From a bacterium UBP9_UBA1432 (lineage in GTDB: Bacteria; Vulcanimicrobiota; Xenobia; Xenobiales; Xenobiaceae), in the NCBI GenBank assembly GCA_002329445.1, contig DCTU01000258.1:1-5420 (forward strand): 5,420 bases of DNA. The letters run 5' to 3'. Positions within the stretch are counted from its first letter, which is position 1; every line of letters starts with the position of its first letter. The notes beneath the pieces are model-generated. The model was given only the letters and a program-made list of their open reading frames with translations. It made no database searches and was not told the DNA's origin. A program made the translations under genes and the position numbers. Shown in pieces: positions 1 to 5,420 of this stretch.

Positions 1-3
1 GAG

Positions 4-1473
4 GTGGCCAACAGCGTCTGGTGTCTGGAGTTGGACCTGGACCCCGAGAGGCTCCCCCCGGATCGGCCTGTGCAGTTTGGAGAGAGACTGCTGGCAGAGA
101 TCCTGCGCAACCTGGAGTCGGAAGGGCTTCTGCCGGCTGCCCTGCATCCGGTGACCGCATCATTTGAGGCCTTCGGACTGGAGGGTCTGGCGGCTCTTGA
201 ACGCCTGCTGGCCCCCTGGCGAGGGCGCCTCCCGATCATCCTGGGAGCACGCCCCGGGGAGTCGGCCCGGATGGGCCGCGCCGCCGCCGCCGCCGTCTTC
301 GATCGGTGGAAGGCCGATGCGGCAATCCTCACTCCGTGGATCTGCCACGACTTCCTTCAGTCCTTCCTCGAGCGCCTGCCCCAACGCGGCCTCTTCTTCG
401 TCTTGAGGGCTCCGGGCCGCGTGGGAACCTGGGATTTGTCCGGGGCCCCGGTTGAAGTCCCGGGCGGAGGAGTCAAGCCTGCCTGGATGGTCCTGGCCCG
501 CAGCTTGGGGGCCTCGGGCCGGCCGGGAATGGGAGCCGTCCTGGGCTCTGGTTATCTGGGGGACCTGGCCAGCACCGCCTCGATCCTCTCCCAGGCCCCC
601 GGCAGGCCCCTGATGGTCTTTGGAGCCCAGCCGACCCTGCGGGGGGCGGACGCAGCGGGAGTGGTGGGGGCCTTGCGGCTTTCGGGCGGAGATATGCGGA
701 CCTTTCGCGTCGGGGTCGGGGCTCCGATCCTGTACGCGGGAGTCGGGAATCCCGGGCAGGACCCCGTCGAGGAGGCCCTCCGGGCAGCCCGACGCCTCCA
801 GGACACCTTGCGCCTGGTCGATCCCGATGCGCGACGTCGAGTGGACCCCATCCGCATCTTCCTGGTCGAGGACCAGAGCCTGGTTCGGCGCGCCTTTCGC
901 GGCGTGCTGGAGCACGAGTCGGATCTGCTGGTGGTGGGCGAGACCTCCACAGCCGAGCAGGCCTTGCAGGAGATCCCCGAAGCGCGCCCGGACGTGATCC
1001 TGATCGACCTGGGCCTGCCGGGCATCAGCGGCCTGGAAGCGACCCGACGGCTGCGGGCCATGGGATGTCCCGCTCGACTGGTCGTGCTCTCGGCTTCCGA
1101 GGATTTCGAGGATGTCGTCTCCAGCCTGCAGGCCGGGGCCCACGGCTATATGCACAAGAGGATCCATGCGGAGGAGCTGGTGGATTCGGTCCGCCGCGCC
1201 TCCCAAGGCGAGCCGGTCATTCCTCGGGACATGGTGGCCGCCTATCTGGAGCATCAGGCACGAGAGCGACGCACCAGCATTCCGTTGTCCGAACGCGAGC
1301 AGCAGGTCCTGCTCCATCTGGCGTCGGGGGCCAGCAATCGCGAGATCGCCTCGCTCCTGCATTCTGCCGAGGGGACCGTCAAGACCCACGTGCGCAACGT
1401 CTACCGCAAACTGGGGATTGGGACCCGAAAGCAGGCGGCTGCCTGTGCACGCACCCTGGGGTTGATCGGATAG
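4..1473 (+). CDS. Degenerate OMP decarboxylase (PyrF-like) domain fused to a NarL/LuxR-family response regulator (REC-HTH)
   Basis: Predicted DNA-binding transcription regulator of 489 residues. Residues about 5-272 follow type-2 orotidine 5'-phosphate decarboxylase from end to end: CLELDLDPERLP (7-18) matches the family CVGLDPDPERLP, FEAFGLEGLAALE (54-66) matches FYEALGPEGLAALE, AVFDRWKADA (97-106), GLFFVL (129-134), GAQ (207-209), ILYA (242-245). Only Asp11 of the catalytic residues remains; the KP lysine is His48 and the DAKRGD loop reads GARPGE (81-86), so decarboxylation is not expected. Residues about 283-400 are a receiver domain with acidic pair Glu289/Asp290, phospho-acceptor Asp335 in LIDLGLPG, Ser363 and Lys385 (GYMHK). 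Residues 424-486 are a LuxR-type HTH (LSEREQQVL, then NREIASLL, GTVKTHVRNVYRKLG). A short charged linker (273-282) joins the halves. The GTG start is tentative: only three bases lie upstream, the frame is open to the window edge, and PyrF proteins usually have about 15 residues before this point. No partner histidine kinase is visible. REC-HTH assignment is very secure; PyrF ancestry is strong by motif order. Confidence 0.9.
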   Translation: MANSVWCLELDLDPERLPPDRPVQFGERLLAEILRNLESEGLLPAALHPVTASFEAFGLEGLAALERLLAPWRGRLPIILGARPGESARMGRAAAAAVFDRWKADAAILTPWICHDFLQSFLERLPQRGLFFVLRAPGRVGTWDLSGAPVEVPGGGVKPAWMVLARSLGASGRPGMGAVLGSGYLGDLASTASILSQAPGRPLMVFGAQPTLRGADAAGVVGALRLSGGDMRTFRVGVGAPILYAGVGNPGQDPVEEALRAARRLQDTLRLVDPDARRRVDPIRIFLVEDQSLVRRAFRGVLEHESDLLVVGETSTAEQALQEIPEARPDVILIDLGLPGISGLEATRRLRAMGCPARLVVLSASEDFEDVVSSLQAGAHGYMHKRIHAEELVDSVRRASQGEPVIPRDMVAAYLEHQARERRTSIPLSEREQQVLLHLASGASNREIASLLHSAEGTVKTHVRNVYRKLGIGTRKQAAACARTLGLIG

Positions 1474-1479
1474 GGGCTC

Positions 1480-2820
1480 TCAGGGCTGCTGGCGCGCCCG
1501 GTTCTCCAGCCAGGGACGCAGGCGTCCCCGACTTTCGGCGCTGACCAGCAGCAGGGGGCGGCGGACATGCCGGGCCAGGGCCAGGACGGCCTCTGTCCGG
1601 GTGACCTGGGAGATCTCCCGCCAACCGGAAGGAGGGTGGAGGAGGACCCGGATCGGAATGCGTGCGCTGCCTGGTTCGTAGACGCCATAGCCCCGGTCGG
1701 ACGGCGTGTCTTCGTGCAGATACCATTCCCAGTCTGCCCCGTGACACTCCCGGACGGACTCTCGGATCCGCTCCAGGACCTCCCCTTCTCCGGGGTGGTC
1801 CAGGGCCTTGAAGGGCCGGCGTCCAGCGAAGCGGGTGGCCAGGTCGGCCAGGACGGGGTCAGGGCTTCCCCGCCACAGTTTGATGGCGTGGAAGACGTCG
1901 AAGTCGTCCAGATCGAGGAACGATTCCAGGAATCGATCCTCGTCGTCGGGATGGACCTCGAAAAGGAACCGGAGGTTCGGAGGCAGGTGCACCGCTCGGG
2001 GCTGCTCGGAGTGGACGGCGCGTGCTCGCTGCAGGACCACCCGGAGCAGGACCTCTGCCGCCCGCACGGTCCGATGCAGGTACACCTGCCAGTGCATGAA
2101 GTAACGGCTGAAGAGATACTCTTCGACCGCCTCGGTCCCCTTGGGGTCCACGGCTGTCAGCACGGGTTGGTCGGGACCTTCGCGCATGGGCAGCACCGTA
2201 TCGACGATCCGGTCGATGTCGAAGAGGCCGTACTTGACCCCGGTATACAGCGAGTCTCGCTGCAGGTAGTCCATGCGGTCGACATCCAACTGGCTGGACA
2301 ACAGCTCGTGGAAGACGGGGTTGGGGTCGGTTCCAGCCAGGATGGCCTCGACGCGGGCCGGATCCAGCCCGTTGCGCTCCAGGATGGGCCCGAGTCGGCG
2401 TCGGATGACCCGACGCCCGAGGACCTCGTGGTCCACGCCTGAGAAGACCCGTTCCAACGCGTGCGAGAACGGGCCGTGCCCCACGTCGTGCAACAGCGCG
2501 GCGGCACAGGCGGTCTGTCGTTCCTCCTCGGAGAGCTCCAACAGCCGGCGCTGGTGCCAATGTTCGAGGATTCGGTGCATCAGCCACATGACGCCCAAAG
2601 CGTGCTGGAAGCGCGAGTGCTCGGCCCCGTGGAAGACGGCGAAGCACATCCCTAATTGCCGGATGCGTCGCAGTCGCTGGAACTCCGGCGAGTCGACGAG
2701 CTCCAGCAGGACCCGGGAGGGGATGGAGATGTTGCCGTAGACCGGATCTCGAAGGACCTTGGCGCGGTAGGAACGGGCCTCAGGAGCAGGGGGAGGCGGC
2801 ATCGAGCGCGTGTTCGCCAC
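1480..2820 (-). CDS. HD-domain phosphohydrolase, YwfO/SAMHD1-like (probable dNTP triphosphohydrolase)
   Basis: Cytosolic metal-dependent phosphohydrolase of 446 residues, typical length for the COG1078 HD family whose characterised members (B. subtilis YwfO, enterococcal EF1143, human SAMHD1) hydrolyse nucleoside triphosphates, mainly dNTPs. The opening DPVYGNISIP (25-34) and FQRLRRIRQLG (47-57) are family hallmarks. The metal site is complete: His73 in RFQHALGV, His111-Asp112 in LLHDVGHGPFSH, and Asp181 in LDVDRMDYLQRDS. By comparison with SAMHD1, Arg70, His115, His120, His131, Tyr185 and Asp189 are also kept as substrate-side residues. No SAM domain or membrane segment is present. The C-terminal half (about 230-446) is the usual variable helical region and does not suggest an allosteric nucleotide specificity. 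The GTG start at 2820 is tentative: an AGGA lies 12 bases upstream, and an in-frame ATG at 2802 is an alternative because residues 1-17 are Pro-rich and unconserved. Its end faces gene 1 across 6 bp. Family is secure; substrate is inferred. Confidence 0.9.
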   Translation of the reverse strand: MANTRSMPPPPAPEARSYRAKVLRDPVYGNISIPSRVLLELVDSPEFQRLRRIRQLGMCFAVFHGAEHSRFQHALGVMWLMHRILEHWHQRRLLELSEEERQTACAAALLHDVGHGPFSHALERVFSGVDHEVLGRRVIRRRLGPILERNGLDPARVEAILAGTDPNPVFHELLSSQLDVDRMDYLQRDSLYTGVKYGLFDIDRIVDTVLPMREGPDQPVLTAVDPKGTEAVEEYLFSRYFMHWQVYLHRTVRAAEVLLRVVLQRARAVHSEQPRAVHLPPNLRFLFEVHPDDEDRFLESFLDLDDFDVFHAIKLWRGSPDPVLADLATRFAGRRPFKALDHPGEGEVLERIRESVRECHGADWEWYLHEDTPSDRGYGVYEPGSARIPIRVLLHPPSGWREISQVTRTEAVLALARHVRRPLLLVSAESRGRLRPWLENRARQQP

Positions 2821-2830
2821 GCGGGATGGG

Positions 2831-2855
2831 GGTCCTGCGCCCTTGCGCAGGAACC
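2831..2855. other. Inverted repeat/hairpin in the divergent spacer
   Basis: TCCTGCGC (2833-2840) pairs perfectly with GCGCAGGA (2845-2852) around a CCTT tetraloop. Two further G-C pairs (2831-2832 with 2854-2855) form if A2853 is bulged. It sits between the divergent HD phosphohydrolase and aminotransferase genes, so it could be an operator-like palindrome or a 5'-leader stem for either. There is no T-tract on either side, so an intrinsic terminator is unlikely. No convincing -35/-10 pair was found in this 86-bp spacer. Confidence 0.4.
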
Positions 2856-2906
2856 CTCTGGTGCGGAACCGAACGCAGGGCGATGCCCCCTCCTTGTGTG
2901 AGCGAC

Positions 2907-3758
2907 ATGCTGGCCTGGATCGGCGGCTCGATCCTGCCCCTCCGCGACGCCCGGATCCCCGTCAACGACCACGGATTCCTCTACGGTGACAGCGTGTATG
3001 AGGCGATGCGCACCTTCCGGGGCGAACTCTTCCGTCTCTCCGACCACTTTCGGCGGCTGCGGACCACGGCCAGGGGTTTGCGGATTCCGATCGAGTGGTC
3101 GGATTCCCAGTTGGAGGGCTGGGTGGAGGATCTGCGCCGCCACCTTCCTGTGGGAGAGCACTACATCCGCCTGCTCGTGACCCGCGGGCCCGGAGAGTTG
3201 TCCTACGCGCCCGACCCCCTCCAACATCCGACCCTGATGATCCTTGGTGGCCCGTTCCAGGCCACGCCCCGGGAGGTCCTCGAGAGGGGACTGGCGGCTG
3301 TGACCGTGGGGGTTCCGCGCAGCGTCCCGAACCCCCGGATCCCGGGCTTGAAGACCGGCAACCTGCTCAACTCGCGACTGGCCTTCTTCGAAGCCGTCGA
3401 GCGCGGCGCCGATGAGGCCTTGCTTCTCACTCGTTCGGGCTGTCTGGCCGAGGGCGCCAGCTCGAATCTCTTCCTCATCCTGCCCGGCGAGGTGCTGGCC
3501 ACGCCCTCTCTCGAGTCGGAGATTCTGGAAGGGGTGACCCGCACCGTCCTGCTGGATCTGGCTCGGGAGATGGGGCTTGGGGTCCGTGAGGAGGAACTGC
3601 CGGCGGACTGCCTGGCCCGGGCCGAAGAGGCCTTCCTCAGCAGCACCACCCGTTCGGTGGCGCCGCTTCGCTCGATCGATGGTCGGGAACTCGGCTGTCC
3701 CGGGCCGGTGACCCGGCGCCTCATGGACGAGTTCATCTGTTTGACGGGAGGTCTGTGA
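2907..3758 (+). CDS. Class IV (fold-type IV) PLP-dependent aminotransferase or aminodeoxychorismate lyase
   Basis: Cytosolic PLP enzyme, 283 residues from ATG 2907. The opening (WIGGSILPLRDARIPVNDHG, then FLYGDSVYEAMRTFRG) is the standard N-terminus of D-amino acid aminotransferase, branched-chain aminotransferase IlvE and aminodeoxychorismate lyase PabC. The PLP lysine is Lys149 (codon 3351-3353) in GLKTGNLLNSRLA. The cofactor-ring glutamate is Glu182 in LAEGASSNLF, and the phosphate-binding arginine lies in HFRRLRTTA near residue 50. STTR (246-249) is the C-terminal phosphate/substrate loop. The frame is open upstream to ATG 2826 with another ATG at 2883, but homologues begin right before the WIGG segment, the lysine position then matches D-amino acid aminotransferase (about 145), and the longer form would leave only 5 bp to the divergent gene. 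Shine-Dalgarno support is weak for all three starts. The three substrate classes cannot be separated by eye. It is translationally coupled to the downstream moaB-like gene. Family secure, reaction unresolved. Confidence 0.88.
   Translation: MLAWIGGSILPLRDARIPVNDHGFLYGDSVYEAMRTFRGELFRLSDHFRRLRTTARGLRIPIEWSDSQLEGWVEDLRRHLPVGEHYIRLLVTRGPGELSYAPDPLQHPTLMILGGPFQATPREVLERGLAAVTVGVPRSVPNPRIPGLKTGNLLNSRLAFFEAVERGADEALLLTRSGCLAEGASSNLFLILPGEVLATPSLESEILEGVTRTVLLDLAREMGLGVREEELPADCLARAEEAFLSSTTRSVAPLRSIDGRELGCPGPVTRRLMDEFICLTGGL
3746..3751 (+). promoter_or_regulatory. Shine-Dalgarno for the moaB-like gene
   Basis: GGGAGG lies six bases before ATG 3758, inside the last codons of the aminotransferase gene. 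This spacing favours ATG 3758 over the adjacent in-frame GTG at 3755, which would be only three bases away. Confidence 0.7.
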
Positions 3759-4279
3759 TGCTCTCGGATTCGCCGGTGCCTCATCAACACAAGGCCTACG
3801 GCCCGACCCGGGTCCACTGCGCCGTGATCACCCTCAGCGATAGCCGCAGCCCGTCCGACGACACGTCGGGGCGCTGGATCCGCGAGGAACTGACCAGGGC
3901 GGGGCACCAGGTTCTTGGCTACGAGCTGATTCCGGACGACCCGGTCCGCCTGCGGGCCCTGGTCGCAGCGGCCCTGGACGATCCTCGACTGGAGGCGCTC
4001 CTCACCACCGGGGGAACCGGGGTGAGCTCGCGCGACGGCACGGTGGAGGTCCTGGAGGGGTTCGTCCACAAGCGCCTGGACGGGTTTGGAGAGTTGTTCC
4101 GCTTCCTGAGCTACCAGGAGATCGGTTCCGCCGCCATGCTCAGTCGGGCCATGGCGGGCCTGGACGCCCGAGGTCGCTTGCTGGTGGCCCTGCCCGGTTC
4201 GCCTCACGCCGTCCGGCTGGCCATGGAGAAGCTGATCCTGCCGGAACTGGGGCATATTCTGGGGCAGGCCCGACGCTGA
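3758..4279 (+). CDS. moaB: MoaB/MogA-family molybdopterin adenylyltransferase
   Basis: Cytosolic molybdenum cofactor biosynthesis protein, 173 residues, normal length for stand-alone MoaB/MogA. The family adenylates molybdopterin with ATP to give MPT-AMP, preparing it for molybdate insertion by MoeA; some bacterial MoaB proteins lack this activity, so MogA versus MoaB is not certain. Seen in sequence: CAVITLSDSRS (21-31) opens the Rossmann-like core, the signature TTGGTGVSSRDGT spans 83-95 with the conserved Asp93 (cf. TTGGTGxxxRDVT), AAMLSRAMAG spans 125-134, and LPGSPHAVRLAME spans 145-157. The ATG shares its A with the TGA stop of the aminotransferase gene (TGATG) and has a strong GGGAGG upstream, so the two are probably one operon with coupled translation. 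No other moa/moe genes lie in the window. The gene ends 58 bp before the convergent CoA-transferase gene, with a hairpin in between. Nothing truncated or odd was seen. Confidence 0.93.
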   Translation: MLSDSPVPHQHKAYGPTRVHCAVITLSDSRSPSDDTSGRWIREELTRAGHQVLGYELIPDDPVRLRALVAAALDDPRLEALLTTGGTGVSSRDGTVEVLEGFVHKRLDGFGELFRFLSYQEIGSAAMLSRAMAGLDARGRLLVALPGSPHAVRLAMEKLILPELGHILGQARR

Positions 4280-4285
4280 GAAGAG

Positions 4286-4317
4286 CGATGCCCGCTCCCG
4301 GGCAGGAGCGGGCATCG
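4286..4317. terminator. Hairpin between convergent genes, possible bidirectional terminator
   Basis: CGATGCCCGCTCC (4286-4298) is perfectly complementary to GGAGCGGGCATCG (4305-4317), giving a 13-bp GC-rich stem with the six-base loop CGGGCA. It starts 7 bases after the moaB-like stop codon and lies 20 bases beyond the end of the CoA-transferase gene on the other strand, the right place to end both transcripts. There is no T-run on either flank, so it is not a classical intrinsic terminator. A smaller stem, CGACG (4322-4326) with CGTCG (4331-4335), lies between it and the CoA-transferase stop. Confidence 0.65.
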
Positions 4318-4337
4318 GGAACGACGCGGTCGTCGCG

Positions 4338-5420
4338 TCAGGACAGGACGAAGTGCCGCTGCTCTTGCAGTTGCTTCTTCAGATCCCCGCGGAAGTCCGG
4401 GTGGGCGATGGAGATCAGGGCCTCGCCCCGCTCGCGCAGGGTCCGGCCGTGCAGATTCACTGCGCCAAATTCGGTCACCACCCAGTGCACGTGGCCGCGG
4501 GTCGTCACGACGCCGGCTCCGGCCTTCAGCGTCGGGGTGATCCTCGAGACCGTCCCCTTCCTGGCCGTGGCCGGCAGGGCGATGATCGCCTTGCCCTCAC
4601 GGGCCAGCGCGGCGCCCCGGATGAAGTCCATCTGACCACCGATTCCGCTGTACACCCGGTGTCCGATGGAGTCGGCGCAGACCTGGCCGGTCAGGTCGAT
4701 CTCCAAGGCGCTGTTGATGGCCACCATCCGGTCGTGGCGGCGGATCAGGGCCGTGTCATTGGTGTAGTTGCAGGGATGGAACTCGCACATCGGGTTGTCG
4801 TGGATGAAATCCAGGACCTTCTGGCTGCCCGAGACGAAGCTGGTCACGATCCGGCCCTTGTGGACCGACTTGCGCGAGTTGTTGACGACTCCAGCTTCCA
4901 CCAGGGGGACCAGGCCGTCCGAGAACATCTCGGTGTGGATGCCCAGGTCGCACTTGTCGCCCAGCCGGGCCAGGGTGGCGTCGGGAATGGCGCCGATGCC
5001 CATCTGCAGGGTCGAGCCGTCCTGGATCAGTTCGGCGATGATCCCCCCGATGGTCTCCTCGGCTTCTCCGCCGCGGCCGTGGGAAGCGGTGCTGAGGGGA
5101 TAGTCGGTCCGGACGAAGGCATCCACCCGGCTGAGGTGCACGAAGCCGCTGCCGTGGGTCCGGGGCATCTGCTTGTTGATCTCGGCGATGACCACGTCCG
5201 CGGACTGCACGGCAGCCAGGGCCGTGTCGACCGAGGGCCCCAGGGTGCAGTAGCCGTGCCGGTCCGGTTCGGAGAGTTGGACCACGGCGGCGTGCAGGTG
5301 GACCTGGCCGGAAAGGAAGAGCCAGGGAATGTCCGAGAGGAAGATCGGGACGAAGTCCGCCCGTCCCTCGTCGACGGCCTGGCGGAGGTTGGAACCGGTG
5401 AAAAGCGACACGGAGCGGAA
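4338..5420 (-). CDS. Acetyl-CoA hydrolase/transferase family, 4-hydroxybutyrate CoA-transferase-like (5' end outside the window)
   Basis: Family I CoA-transferase that moves CoA between an acyl-CoA and a carboxylate through a glutamyl-CoA thioester. About 360 residues are present; the family is usually about 430, so roughly the first 70 lie beyond the right edge. The GTG at 5411 is probably internal: the frame is open to 5420 (FRSVSLFTGSN), and homologues carry this stretch well inside the protein. Numbering from that codon: GRADFVPIFLSDIP (16-29), LGPSVDTA (57-64), MGIGAIPDATLARLG (137-151), then LGIHTEMFSDGLVPL (156-170), whose Glu161 is the expected catalytic glutamate. C-terminal motifs are VYSGIGGQMDFIRGAALA (253-270), GTVSRITP (286-293), VVTEFGAVNLHG (311-322) and IAHPDFR (335-341). 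The overall pattern is closest to 4-hydroxybutyrate CoA-transferase (AbfT/Cat2 group), but propionate, succinate or acetate substrates are possible. It points toward the moaB-like gene and is on a separate transcript. Confidence 0.92.
   Translation of the reverse strand, partial: FRSVSLFTGSNLRQAVDEGRADFVPIFLSDIPWLFLSGQVHLHAAVVQLSEPDRHGYCTLGPSVDTALAAVQSADVVIAEINKQMPRTHGSGFVHLSRVDAFVRTDYPLSTASHGRGGEAEETIGGIIAELIQDGSTLQMGIGAIPDATLARLGDKCDLGIHTEMFSDGLVPLVEAGVVNNSRKSVHKGRIVTSFVSGSQKVLDFIHDNPMCEFHPCNYTNDTALIRRHDRMVAINSALEIDLTGQVCADSIGHRVYSGIGGQMDFIRGAALAREGKAIIALPATARKGTVSRITPTLKAGAGVVTTRGHVHWVVTEFGAVNLHGRTLRERGEALISIAHPDFRGDLKKQLQEQRHFVLS

Noticed and set aside
280..294. Five GCC codons in a row as a slippage-prone microsatellite
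   Set aside because: The spacing on both sides matches the PyrF consensus without insertion, and alanine-rich helices coded by GCC are ordinary at this GC content.
4..831. Reading the first half of gene 1 as a working pyrF
   Set aside because: The catalytic loop is GARPGE instead of DAKRGD and the KP lysine is missing, so a functional decarboxylase annotation would be misleading.
160..1389. A 409-codon open frame on the minus strand opposite the regulator gene
   Set aside because: It is an antisense shadow of a high-GC gene: low-complexity Gly/Gln/Arg-rich translation, no recognisable domain, and the plus-strand frame has clear PyrF, REC and HTH motifs.
1567..2442. A 291-codon plus-strand open frame opposite the HD phosphohydrolase
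   Set aside because: Antisense shadow; the minus-strand protein carries the intact HD metal-site motifs.
2886..2896. Strong Shine-Dalgarno-like AAGGAGG on the minus strand in the divergent spacer
   Set aside because: No ATG, GTG or TTG follows at a usable distance with a plausible reading frame, so it looks fortuitous.
2826..2906. N-terminal extension of the aminotransferase from ATG 2826
   Set aside because: The 27 extra residues match nothing in the family, lack a good Shine-Dalgarno and would leave only 5 bp to the divergent gene start.
3203..4315. A 370-codon minus-strand open frame across the aminotransferase and moaB-like genes
   Set aside because: It covers two well-recognised plus-strand genes and their overlap junction, has Ser/Arg-rich composition and no family motif.

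Overview
The window looks like chromosomal DNA from a GC-rich bacterium: Ala/Arg/Gly-rich proteins, G/C-ending codons, GTG starts and very short intergenic gaps. Phylum cannot be assigned from the sequence. I see no RNA genes, CRISPR, insertion sequences or other mobile-element signatures. Nearly all of the window is coding, in five genes.

Layout: (1) 4-1473 (+) encodes a 489-aa protein. Residues about 5-272 follow the pattern of type-2 orotidine 5'-monophosphate decarboxylase (PyrF) but lack most catalytic and phosphate-binding residues. This region is fused in frame to a complete NarL/LuxR-type response regulator (REC, then HTH). (2) 1480-2820 (-), tail-to-tail with gene 1 across 6 bp, encodes an HD-domain phosphohydrolase of the YwfO/SAMHD1-like dNTPase group with its metal site intact. 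(3) About 2907-3758 (+), divergent from gene 2, encodes a fold-type IV PLP enzyme (D-amino acid/branched-chain aminotransferase or aminodeoxychorismate lyase group). (4) 3758-4279 (+) encodes a MoaB/MogA-type molybdopterin adenylyltransferase, overlapping gene 3 by one base behind a strong Shine-Dalgarno. (5) 4338-5420 (-) is the C-terminal three-quarters or so of an acetyl-CoA hydrolase/4-hydroxybutyrate CoA-transferase family enzyme, cut by the right edge. Genes 4 and 5 converge on a 13-bp GC-rich hairpin.

The standout is gene 1. A dead OMP-decarboxylase fold used as the N-terminal half of a transcription factor would be a sensor domain derived from a metabolic enzyme, perhaps reading a pyrimidine nucleotide or another phosphorylated ligand, combined with a phosphorylatable receiver. 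That role is inference; the fusion and the residue losses are read directly. The other genes look like ordinary metabolism: nucleotide-pool hydrolysis (2), amino acid or folate precursor chemistry coupled with molybdenum cofactor synthesis (3 and 4), and acyl-CoA/carboxylate exchange (5). The only partnership supported by sequence is genes 3-4, which form an operon. Non-coding DNA is limited to the 86-bp divergent spacer 2821-2906, which holds a hairpin, and the 58-bp convergent spacer 4280-4337, which holds the terminator-like hairpin.
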